From: Candidatus Vogelbacteria bacterium
GTDB taxonomy: Bacteria > Patescibacteriota > Minisyncoccia > Phycocordibacterales > UBA12445
Length of the DNA stretch: 37,486 bases
Direction: 5' to 3'
Assembly: GCA_016201465.1 (NCBI GenBank)
Contig: JACQCV010000030.1
Coordinates: forward strand, 1 to 37,486
A program made the translations under genes and the position numbers. Each line of letters starts with the position of its first letter. Position 1 is the stretch's first letter. Under the pieces are notes generated by a model. The model was given only the letters and a program-made list of their open reading frames with translations, did not search any database and had not been told where the DNA came from. Of the stretch, positions 9,607 to 16,999 are shown piece by piece.

Positions 9607-10636
9607 TGGAATACTTCCCATCCTTGTCTTTCTTGAAGTATCGGCTGTTTTGAAGATTTACCAAAACAGTATTTTCTTTAACATACCTCTCTCTTAAAAC
9701 CTTTTTTAAGATTTCATCTTTCGTTTGAGGACCATCCTTCTCAATTATTGTTTTGACAATATCCCTTACATTCCCTCTCGCGTAACCCCACTTTGATAAA
9801 GCGTACAAGCCACGTCCAACCAAAACAAACCTCTTATCTTTAATCAATTCATTGTGGCACGTTGCGACATTCGCCTCCTTACCAAATGTCTTTGTTATGG
9901 CCTTAGCCACTTCTTCAAAATGCATTGGTGATCCGTGGCGCCTCAAAATTAGGTATGCCAAATCTCTAATACCTCTTGTCTTGATATTTGGAGAATGCGC
10001 CACACCCCACTCACCCAGTGTATTCTTATCAATTTTTTTCGATATAGATAACCACCTCCTAGCAAGCTCTTCATCTCTTGCGTCCTTGGCAACATGCTTT
10101 AAGTGATCAAAAAACTTCATGATCATTTCACTCTCAGAAATCAAGTCCTCTTCAGAAAGACTCTTGTACAAAGACCTGAGCGATTCCTGAACCTTGCCAC
10201 TCATCTCCGGGTCCAGACTCCATCTGTGTTTAAATTCTTCATCCTCCTTCAACTTTTCGAACTCCTCACCAAGTACTAAGAAGAAATTGATGTGGTTCTG
10301 AAAATCCTTATCCTTAGATAGGTGATCAAGAAAGTCCTGCTCGTGGACAATACCACCAAACTCAAGCATGTATTTTTTAAGCTCGTCAAAAACACTCTTA
10401 TAAGCCCCGAACGCATCAGACTTTCTGATAGCACTAATTGCAGAGTTCTCAATTTGTCGAACCCTTTCCCTGGTAATTTTATAGGCCTTGCCTATTGCCT
10501 CCAAAGTCATCTTTGGAGTATCCTCGTCGAGACCAAATCGCTTCTTGAGCACACTCCTCGACCTCTCAGGTAAGACGGCCAAAAAGCTCTTGGTGACCTT
10601 CTGGGGATTAAAAGATAGTTTATTTGTTTTTGCCAT
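9599..10636 (-). CDS. Sigma-70 region 4 / HARE-HTH transcription factor
   Basis: The 345-aa protein begins with a sigma-70 region 4 helix-turn-helix (about 20-72), with LPERSRSVLKKRFGL and ITRERVRQIENSAISAIRK, which in sigma factors binds the -35 box. No region 2 or 3 is present. After a helical linker, a HARE-HTH domain (about 218-285, with HGSPMHFEEVAKAI and VGRGLYALSKWGY) is followed by a second shorter copy (about 288-345, DGPQTKDEILKKV). HARE-HTH is the fold of the RNA polymerase delta subunit N-terminus. The protein may contact promoters and RNA polymerase as an auxiliary factor; it cannot be a full sigma factor. Confidence 0.8.
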   Translation of the reverse strand: MAKTNKLSFNPQKVTKSFLAVLPERSRSVLKKRFGLDEDTPKMTLEAIGKAYKITRERVRQIENSAISAIRKSDAFGAYKSVFDELKKYMLEFGGIVHEQDFLDHLSKDKDFQNHINFFLVLGEEFEKLKEDEEFKHRWSLDPEMSGKVQESLRSLYKSLSEEDLISESEMIMKFFDHLKHVAKDARDEELARRWLSISKKIDKNTLGEWGVAHSPNIKTRGIRDLAYLILRRHGSPMHFEEVAKAITKTFGKEANVATCHNELIKDKRFVLVGRGLYALSKWGYARGNVRDIVKTIIEKDGPQTKDEILKKVLRERYVKENTVLVNLQNSRYFKKDKDGKYSIA

Positions 10637-10642
10637 ATAGAT

Positions 10643-10671
10643 GTTCTAACATTTTCCTTTTTTAAAGTCAA
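10643..10671 (-). promoter_or_regulatory. Promoter of the sigma4-HARE gene
   Basis: TTGACT (10666-10671), 17-nt spacer, TAGAAC (10643-10648) on the minus strand with a TGT extended -10. The -10 box ends 6 nt before the ATG and no Shine-Dalgarno exists, so a leaderless transcript is predicted. Confidence 0.6.
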
Positions 10672-10680
10672 TACATGTTG

Positions 10681-13509
10681 TCAAATGACAATATTTATTA
10701 ACCGATTTTTGACTACAAATATTTTTTTTATCTTACTACTCCCAACCCACTTTCTAACATTTTCCCTTTGTAAAGCAAGGCTTTTTAGCTTATCATCCGA
10801 AATATTCATCGTCAACTCCATTGTGTCTCTGACCTTACTATTAACCTGAATTACAATTTTAATTTTAGAATTATTTTTGTGTTCTAATTTGTACTTAGGC
10901 CAAGCAGAAAGATGAATAGATTTTTTGTTTCCAAGCCTCTCCCAAAGCTCTTCGGTAACATGAGGTGCTAGAGGTGCAAGCAAAATTAAAAATGTTTCGA
11001 AATAACTTTTAGGAATTGAGACAGCTTTGTCAAACTCATTAACAAGAATCATCATCGCAGATACCGCGGTATTGAACTTCATCCCCTCGTAATCATCTGA
11101 GACTTTCTTGACTGTATTGTTCACAAGCCTATCAAGTTCATCATTTTTATTATTCTTATCATCGGAAATTTTTTCTATACATCTCCAAACTCTCTCAATG
11201 AATCTTCGAGATCCTGCGACGCTATCCGTATTCCAACTAATCGCGTCGGCAAATGGTCCCATAAACATTTCATACACGCGCAACGTATCCGCGCCCAACA
11301 ACTTAACAATTGAGTCGGGATTAATTACATTTCCTTTCGATTTTGACATCTTCTGACCGTCTGGAGCCAGCACAAAGCCATGGGCCGTTCTCTTCTTGTA
11401 AGGCTCTTTCGTTGGCACCAATTTTTGGTCAAACAAAAACTTGTGCCAAAATCTTGAATACAGCAAATGTAGTGTCACGTGCTCCATGCCACCGTTATAC
11501 CAATCTACCGGCAACCATGTTTTTAGTTTATTTTTATCTGCAAAAACTTTTTTATTTTTCGCATCAATGTACCGCAAGTAATACCAACTTGATCCAGCCC
11601 AGTTCGGCATCGTATCTGTTTCGCGCTTCGCCCACCCTTTACACTTTGGACACCTGACCTTAACCCAATTTTCGATCATGGCCAACGGAGATTCACCAGT
11701 ATCAGTTGGCTTGTAATTTTTTACATTTGGCAATTTTACCGGCAAATCCTTCTCGGGCACTGGCACTAGTCCGCAAATCGCGCAACTGACCACTGGTATC
11801 GGTTCACCCCAATATCTCTGTCTTGAGAACACCCAGTCACGCAACTTATACTTTGTTTTCTTTTGTCCTCCGACAAACTGAACAATTTCATTAACAACAT
11901 CAGAACTTAGTTTACCGTTAAATTTTCCAGAGTTGATCAAAACTCCTTGATCAGAGTGAATCAATAATTTCGAGTAAAAACTATTTTCAGCAATCCAGGA
12001 GTAAACATTCCCCGGTTCCTTGCCTGGCTCTTTATCATTAAATGTCGCACCATATCTATCAATAAGATCATTGGTCTTCTCGTTCAAAAACATTTCCTCA
12101 ATTCTACCGTCTTTGTGTTTGAAAATAAAATAGAATCCGTCACGAGTGCTGAATTCATTCCAAAAATGAGGCTCCATATTCTTTCTTATCAATTCCTTGT
12201 ACTTGTCAAGTTGGTCGTAAGGAATTTCAACTTCAAAGTAACCGTCATCAGTCTTCCTTAAAATTTCTACACCAATGCTCTCGATCGCAGCCTCATCCAC
12301 GCCCATGACATAACTCATACTTTTTTTAGATTCCTTTAAAATCACTGGAATAATTGGCAAATTAAATTTCTCAGCAAAATCTTTATCTCGCTTATCGTGA
12401 GCAGGCACGGCCATAATTGCCCCCGTGCCATAGTGAAATAAAACATAATCAGCAATGAAGATTGGGATCTCCTTTTGATTAGCAGGATTTATTGCTTTAA
12501 TTCCTTTCAACTCAATACCAGTTTTCTCTTTACCTTCTACAGTTCTCTCTAGCTCAGATCTCTTTTTTGTTTCAGTCGCATATGCGACCACCTCATCCCA
12601 ATTCTTTATCTTATCCCTTAGATCTAACAAGGTTGGATGATCCGGAGCTAATACTAAATATGTCGCACCAAAGATAGTATCTGCGCGAGTGGTGAAAACT
12701 GTGACTGGAGGATAGTCGCTGAAGGATTTTCGAGTGTCTGGCCGAGCTTCAGCGAGGAGATCCGAGGACCGAGTAAATCGTTCTGCGACTAGCCGGAAGT
12801 TGATCTCCGCCCCCTCACTTCTACCTATCCAATTCCTCTGTTGAAGTTTAATATTCGGAAGATAATCAACAAGATCAAGATCTTTATCTAATTTATCCGC
12901 ATACTTTGTAATAGACAGCATCCACTGCTCCTTCTCTCTTTTATCTGTCTCACCACCACACCTCTCGCAATGATTATCGATCACTTCCTCATTTGCTAAT
13001 CCGATCTTACACGAAAGACACCAATTAATTGGCATCTTCTTTTTATATGCCAATCCATTCTTCAAGAGCTGCAGGAATATCCACTGTGTCCATTTGTAAT
13101 AACCTGGATCTGTTGTATTCACCTCCCTATACCAGTCAAAAGAAAATCCGCAAGACTTTAACTGTTTCCTAAATATATCTGTATTCTTCTTCGTAATTTT
13201 TATTGGATGTATGCCGGTCTTGATCGCATAATTTTCTGTTGGTAAACCAAACGCATCCCAACCTATCGGATAAAGCACATTAAAGCCTTCCATGCGTCTC
13301 TTCCTTGAGATAATATCCATAGCTGTGTTACTTCTAATATGGCCAACGTGAAGCCCGTCGCCAGACGGATATGGAAACTCAATCAAAGAATAAAATTTAC
13401 TTTTTTTGGACTTATCAAGCGCCTTATAGATTCCAGATTTTTCCCACTTCTTTTGCCATTTGGCCTCGATTTTCTTATGATCGTAATTATTAATTTTAGT
13501 TTGCTTCAT
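10681..13509 (-). CDS. leuS: Leucyl-tRNA synthetase
   Basis: The 942-aa class I enzyme charges tRNA-Leu. HVGH is at 54-57 (HIGH motif), KMSKS near 720, and the editing-domain Thr-rich motif is VFTTRADTIFGATY. Two four-cysteine zinc knuckles are visible (CLSC...CERC near 165-185 and CAIC...CPKC later). It is longer than the bacterial norm (about 820-860) for two reasons: a roughly 29-residue segment just before the editing domain with palindromic DNA, and about 125 residues inserted in the editing region between IIPVILKES and HSDQGVLINSG. Catalytic motifs are intact, so it should be functional. Start ATG with no Shine-Dalgarno. Confidence 0.97.
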   Translation of the reverse strand: MKQTKINNYDHKKIEAKWQKKWEKSGIYKALDKSKKSKFYSLIEFPYPSGDGLHVGHIRSNTAMDIISRKRRMEGFNVLYPIGWDAFGLPTENYAIKTGIHPIKITKKNTDIFRKQLKSCGFSFDWYREVNTTDPGYYKWTQWIFLQLLKNGLAYKKKMPINWCLSCKIGLANEEVIDNHCERCGGETDKREKEQWMLSITKYADKLDKDLDLVDYLPNIKLQQRNWIGRSEGAEINFRLVAERFTRSSDLLAEARPDTRKSFSDYPPVTVFTTRADTIFGATYLVLAPDHPTLLDLRDKIKNWDEVVAYATETKKRSELERTVEGKEKTGIELKGIKAINPANQKEIPIFIADYVLFHYGTGAIMAVPAHDKRDKDFAEKFNLPIIPVILKESKKSMSYVMGVDEAAIESIGVEILRKTDDGYFEVEIPYDQLDKYKELIRKNMEPHFWNEFSTRDGFYFIFKHKDGRIEEMFLNEKTNDLIDRYGATFNDKEPGKEPGNVYSWIAENSFYSKLLIHSDQGVLINSGKFNGKLSSDVVNEIVQFVGGQKKTKYKLRDWVFSRQRYWGEPIPVVSCAICGLVPVPEKDLPVKLPNVKNYKPTDTGESPLAMIENWVKVRCPKCKGWAKRETDTMPNWAGSSWYYLRYIDAKNKKVFADKNKLKTWLPVDWYNGGMEHVTLHLLYSRFWHKFLFDQKLVPTKEPYKKRTAHGFVLAPDGQKMSKSKGNVINPDSIVKLLGADTLRVYEMFMGPFADAISWNTDSVAGSRRFIERVWRCIEKISDDKNNKNDELDRLVNNTVKKVSDDYEGMKFNTAVSAMMILVNEFDKAVSIPKSYFETFLILLAPLAPHVTEELWERLGNKKSIHLSAWPKYKLEHKNNSKIKIVIQVNSKVRDTMELTMNISDDKLKSLALQRENVRKWVGSSKIKKIFVVKNRLINIVI
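12713..12791. repeat. Palindromic in-frame insert in leuS
   Basis: This 79-bp stretch is bounded by a 7-bp inverted repeat (TAGTCGC at 12713-12719, GCGACTA at 12785-12791) and holds an inner 8-bp pair (CGCTGAAG at 12717-12724, CTTCAGCG at 12747-12754) plus several CTCGG copies. It is clearly richer in GC than the flanks. It encodes extra residues (AERFTRSSDLLAEARPDTRK) where most LeuRS have a short loop. It resembles a palindromic element inserted in a coding region, as known from Rickettsia. No second copy was seen in the window. Confidence 0.5.
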
Positions 13510-13518
13510 ACAAGATAT

Positions 13519-13547
13519 AAATTACATTAAAATTGACAGAAATACAA
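13519..13547 (-). promoter_or_regulatory. Possible promoter of leuS
   Basis: TTGTAT (13542-13547), 17-nt spacer, TAATTT (13519-13524) on the minus strand, 9 nt before the leuS ATG. The -10 match is weak, but the close spacing repeats the near-leaderless pattern of other core genes. Confidence 0.35.
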
Positions 13548-13560
13548 ATTACTATATGAT
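13533..13560 (+). promoter_or_regulatory. Promoter of the 149-aa membrane protein gene
   Basis: TTGACA (13533-13538), 16-nt spacer, TATGAT (13555-13560). Its -10 box covers the TTG at 13560, which therefore cannot be the start codon of the downstream gene. Confidence 0.7.
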
Positions 13561-13607
13561 TGGCCAAGATAATTTTAAAGTTCGTTAAAAATATAAGGAG
13601 GCGCGAG

Positions 13608-14057
13608 ATGATCACAGCAACCTGGCTGATTATAAGGGTTTGGCTTTGGGGAATAGTAGCTATCGCCTTATTTGATCTGGTGAGTAATACTTTTTACACA
13701 ATCACAGATTGGGTATGGTGCCACTATGGACCAGAGAAAAACGCTGGGCCAATACATATTCTGAAAAAGTTCAGGGAAACCGTAAGACTCTTCCAGACTA
13801 AAAACGCTAAATTGGTTAAAATACAAGAGGTACCAGACCTGGATCAGGAGCTAAGTGGTAGATACAAGGTCGACTACTTGGGTGACGACGGTCAGTTTAG
13901 TTTCCATTGGAAATCACTTTATCAAACTAGTTTTTTATCTCGACTAAATAGGCTTTGGAGACGACATCTTGTGCCCATAGTTTTCTGGCCTCTACTGCTA
14001 GGCATCTACATTCTTGGTTGTATTGAAACAAAAATTTACCAGGTCAGAAATAGTTAG
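13608..14057 (+). CDS. Hypothetical membrane protein, 149 aa
   Basis: No family recognised. One membrane helix lies near the N-terminus (about residues 5-27, Trp-rich) and one near the C-terminus (about 122-142), with a basic soluble part between them. The ATG at 13608 is chosen over an in-frame TTG at 13560 because AAGGAGG lies 7 nt before it and the TTG sits in the promoter. It is a single-gene unit with its own promoter and terminator, divergent from leuS. Confidence 0.75.
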   Translation: MITATWLIIRVWLWGIVAIALFDLVSNTFYTITDWVWCHYGPEKNAGPIHILKKFRETVRLFQTKNAKLVKIQEVPDLDQELSGRYKVDYLGDDGQFSFHWKSLYQTSFLSRLNRLWRRHLVPIVFWPLLLGIYILGCIETKIYQVRNS

Positions 14058-14076
14058 ATTCTCACAGCACCTTCTG

Positions 14077-14101
14077 AGTCCCCGCCATGGGGACTTTTTT
14101 A
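14077..14101 (+). terminator. Rho-independent terminator after the 149-aa gene
   Basis: A 6-7 bp stem GTCCCC/GGGGAC (14078-14083 with 14089-14094) with loop GCCAT is followed by seven T. Confidence 0.85.
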
Positions 14102-14195
14102 TTCCGATTTTTAAATTGATCCAACACTATAGACTTTTTACAAATTTCCTCATGTCCATCTTGCATATACTCAAACCAGCTTGATAGTGGCTTTA

Positions 14196-14218
14196 ACTTG
14201 GGGCCTTAGACCCCAAGT
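14196..14218. other. Unassigned 8-bp perfect hairpin in the intergenic gap
   Basis: ACTTGGGG (14196-14203) and CCCCAAGT (14211-14218) flank a 7-nt loop. There is no T-run on either side, so it is not a standard terminator. It lies in the 224-bp gap between two converging genes, where nothing else but the two terminators is visible. It could be a processing site or part of a small RNA. Confidence 0.4.
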
Positions 14219-14233
14219 AGTGGTAGTAATCGT

Positions 14234-14265
14234 AAAAAAACCGCCAAGTTGTAGCTTGGCGGTTT
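14234..14265 (-). terminator. Rho-independent terminator of the 278-aa gene (possibly bidirectional)
   Basis: An 11-bp perfect stem (14238-14248 with 14255-14265) is followed on the minus strand by a run of seven T (14234-14240). It lies 16 nt after the stop codon of the minus-strand gene. Confidence 0.88.
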
Positions 14266-14281
14266 GATTGTTTAATATTTT

Positions 14282-15118
14282 TTACAACATCTTCCAAAGA
14301 GTAATAGCCAAATAATCATTGAGGACTTTCTCGGCTCGTGCTACGTCCTCAACGTCCGGGCCAAAGTCTGGATCAAAAACAAGAGTTAGCTCGGGAATAT
14401 TGTGACGAATTTTCTTTCCATCTGCTCTGACTATCTTGAAATTCCAAACCTGTTTCATCTGACGGTGCGCTGGGATAGAAGCAATTACCGTCCATCCATT
14501 CTTATCTATCTGGAATCGAAAAGATTCAACCCATTTCGCCCGAGGTGACTTACGATATGGCGTAACAACCGCGCCCTCAAGACTGATCTTTTTCTCAGCA
14601 ATCATACCCTCTGCAATCTTCCAAATATCTGACATGGATTGTTTAGTGATACTAGCCACTGTCTGAAGATAAAAATATCCTCCCCAGAAACTAGCGCCGC
14701 TACCGTCTTCGATAAACTCACCAGTCTTAACCTTTTCGATCAACGCCAAAATAATTTCAGGAATATGGTTCTTAATTGGTCGCTTAAACTGCCTCAGAAA
14801 CTCTTTTCTCAACTCTTTGTGACGTCTTCGTACAACCGATTTGCGATGTCGACATTTTTGCGGTTCACCAATACTGACCACACCATGCTCTGGGTCAATT
14901 TGCCAGCCAACCCCTTCTTTGAAATCACACTCACAATAAAGCTCTCGTCCGACATATTTCTCGCCCTCCCTACTACGATCAGTTATATCACAGAGAACAG
15001 AACCAATATATTCCATCCATGCCACTTCATGACTTAAAACCACAAAGGTCTGAAGAATAGAAAATTTTGGATCATCACCATGCGTTTCATAATATCTCGG
15101 CAAACAGTCATTTATCAT
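14282..15118 (-). CDS. Hypothetical protein, 278 aa
   Basis: I do not recognise this protein. It is soluble with no signal peptide. The N-terminal third has a helical HEVAWMEYIG segment and several cysteines (CECDFKEG, QKCRHRK) that could bind metal. The middle is very basic (RHKELRKEFLRQFKRP). A winged-helix-like part follows around 150-185 (SITKQSMSDIWKIAEGM), and the C-terminus is a mixed alpha/beta region with a WTVIASIPAHRQ strand. The start is fixed by AAAGGAGGAG 4 nt before the ATG. It has its own terminator and is divergent from the histidine phosphatase gene. Confidence 0.75.
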   Translation of the reverse strand: MINDCLPRYYETHGDDPKFSILQTFVVLSHEVAWMEYIGSVLCDITDRSREGEKYVGRELYCECDFKEGVGWQIDPEHGVVSIGEPQKCRHRKSVVRRRHKELRKEFLRQFKRPIKNHIPEIILALIEKVKTGEFIEDGSGASFWGGYFYLQTVASITKQSMSDIWKIAEGMIAEKKISLEGAVVTPYRKSPRAKWVESFRFQIDKNGWTVIASIPAHRQMKQVWNFKIVRADGKKIRHNIPELTLVFDPDFGPDVEDVARAEKVLNDYLAITLWKML

Positions 15119-15193
15119 TTACTCCTCCTTTCAACGTTCAACACCTAGAAACATAGTAGCAAACACACAATATATTTACTATCAAACATATAC

Positions 15194-15222
15194 TTCATTT
15201 TAAAAGCAAAATAATGTAGAAT
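15194..15222 (+). promoter_or_regulatory. Promoter of the histidine phosphatase / kinase-like pair
   Basis: TTCATT (15194-15199), 17-nt spacer, TAGAAT (15217-15222). The ATG follows after 9 nt without a Shine-Dalgarno, so the transcript is probably near-leaderless. Confidence 0.45.
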
Positions 15223-15231
15223 AAAAATTGC

Positions 15232-15984
15232 ATGGAGCAATTATACAATATTAAAGAGAAAGAATCACAACCGAAACTTTTATTCAAAGTAATTTTAATG
15301 CGCCACCAGGAACCATTTTATAAGGATGAGGGACATGATTTAACAGAGAAGGGTGTGGCAGGATCTATTGTGGCAGGGAAAAACTTAAAGAAGGACGAGT
15401 TCTTTTCTAAAGATAAACCGATTATACTTTTTCACTCCCCAAAACCCAGGGCCAAAGGCACATTAAGTTTTGTTGCTGAAGGGGCAGAGATACCAACAGA
15501 AGATAAAAGAGAATTTAAGATATTGAGAGATAGTGATATTAAGAATAGGGATGCGGTTCTTACTAGAATTCAAGAAATTAACACTGATCCAGAAAAAATC
15601 GCTGAGGATCATTACAAAAATGAACTATTCCTAAACCGTCCTGAAATTATCGAACCGCAAGAAAATAAAAGAAAACGGCTTTACCGTGCTATGGAATATC
15701 TAATTAGGGTACTGACGAAGGGTGCGGTTAAGCCAAAAGAAGATATCCCACAAATTCTAGCCGTATCGCACTTTGAGGTAATTACACATCTAATCAACGA
15801 TGTTTTTGGAATTGAAAAAGTTGGTCAATATAATTCACCATCGTTCGGCGAACAAGTTAAAATTTCAGCTTACCAAATTACAGATAAAGACAAAATTTTG
15901 TTGAATATCGGCTTTCGTGATCTTGAAAAACGAGTTGTATTTAATAGAAAGACGAGATCAATTGAGCAGATAAGCACAATTTAA
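15232..15984 (+). CDS. Histidine phosphatase superfamily protein (phosphoglycerate-mutase fold)
   Basis: The 250-aa protein has the RHG-type motif as MRHQEP with nucleophile H25, then DLTEKGV, a second-arginine motif HSPKPRAKGT, and the second catalytic His near 180 in AVSHFEVI. These residues form the phosphate pocket, so it should transfer or remove phosphate through a phosphohistidine. The substrate is unknown. The 2-nt gap to the next gene, a kinase-like protein, suggests that the pair acts on the same molecule. No Shine-Dalgarno. Confidence 0.8.
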   Translation: MEQLYNIKEKESQPKLLFKVILMRHQEPFYKDEGHDLTEKGVAGSIVAGKNLKKDEFFSKDKPIILFHSPKPRAKGTLSFVAEGAEIPTEDKREFKILRDSDIKNRDAVLTRIQEINTDPEKIAEDHYKNELFLNRPEIIEPQENKRKRLYRAMEYLIRVLTKGAVKPKEDIPQILAVSHFEVITHLINDVFGIEKVGQYNSPSFGEQVKISAYQITDKDKILLNIGFRDLEKRVVFNRKTRSIEQISTI

Positions 15985-15986
15985 CC

Positions 15987-16976
15987 ATGGGCAACAAAAT
16001 CTTTGTTTTAATTAACGAAGGAAAGATCGGAGGTTTTACTGAGAAACCAAAACTGATAGAAACTGTGATTTCACGAGTTTTTATTTTCGATAAAGAAAAT
16101 ATTGTTTTAAAATTTTATAAGAGAGACAACGACTGGTGGAACTCTGATATGAAGGATATTTCCAAAGGTCCATCAAGGATACAATTCATACGTAACGATT
16201 TTAAATTTAACCATTTTTTAAATCCAAAAACATACTTCGCACTAAAGACAGCGCAGATCGTGAACGGAAGTGTCAAACTGGCTGAATCAAAAAGTGACGA
16301 CGACGAACTTGTTATTGTAATGCACAAAGAAGATATCGCTCGAACGTTTACAAGTGTGCTGATTAAAAACACTTTGACACTGGATGAGTATAAAAACATA
16401 GGGCGAACTTTGGCTAAAGTTAAAATATCAATCCCAAAAGACTTTTTACCAGGCAACAAATCTAACTGGTATGAGCAGATGAAAATCCGACTTCAAGATC
16501 TAGCTGGCTGGGTATCAAATGAAAAAGATTTCCCTAGTGAAGTAGCAAATAAGGCACTGGAGTTGTTAAATAACGAGTTGGAGAAGAACAAAAATAAATT
16601 CCAGAAAATAAATAGAAATGATCTTTTTGTCTTAATTGATTGTAATTCAGAAAATCTTATATACTCAGATGGCAATTTACGATTTATTGATGCCTACTCG
16701 CCAAAGGACGACTGGCAAATAGGAGCTTTCGATGTGGATGTTTTTAGAACAGGAAGTGATATCTACGCACTGGCCGAGCAAAATGCCTTCGACGCCTATT
16801 TAGAGGGTGTTAATGAAGTCGCAGGTAATTATTTAGATAAAAGTCATTCGGACTTTTATCTTCTTTATGGCGCAACAATCATGGCTCCATATTTCTTCAT
16901 GCGGAGCAAAAAAGATAAGAAATACTTACCCATAGCCAAAAAGTATTTGAGGTTTATTATGAAGCTTCTTAAGTAA
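15987..16976 (+). CDS. Aminoglycoside-phosphotransferase/protein-kinase-fold protein
   Basis: The 329-aa protein shows the C-terminal lobe of the phosphotransferase fold: D218-x4-N223 in LIDCNSENLIYSDGNLRFID corresponds to the HGDxxxxN catalytic loop, and D235 in FID is the metal-binding Asp. The His and Gly of the usual HGD are replaced by Leu and Ile. The following SPKDDWQIGAFDVDVFR stretch recalls COG2187-type kinases. The N-lobe has VLKFYKRDNDWW, a possible ATP-contact strand with Lys. Substrate unknown. It is the second gene of a pair with a phosphatase. Confidence 0.65.
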   Translation: MGNKIFVLINEGKIGGFTEKPKLIETVISRVFIFDKENIVLKFYKRDNDWWNSDMKDISKGPSRIQFIRNDFKFNHFLNPKTYFALKTAQIVNGSVKLAESKSDDDELVIVMHKEDIARTFTSVLIKNTLTLDEYKNIGRTLAKVKISIPKDFLPGNKSNWYEQMKIRLQDLAGWVSNEKDFPSEVANKALELLNNELEKNKNKFQKINRNDLFVLIDCNSENLIYSDGNLRFIDAYSPKDDWQIGAFDVDVFRTGSDIYALAEQNAFDAYLEGVNEVAGNYLDKSHSDFYLLYGATIMAPYFFMRSKKDKKYLPIAKKYLRFIMKLLK

Positions 16977-16999
16977 TCTTTACTCAAATTTAAAAAATT

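Noticed and set aside
13560-13607. TTG start at 13560 for the 149-aa membrane protein
   Set aside because: The TTG lies on the promoter -10 box; the ATG at 13608 has an AAGGAGG 7 nt upstream.
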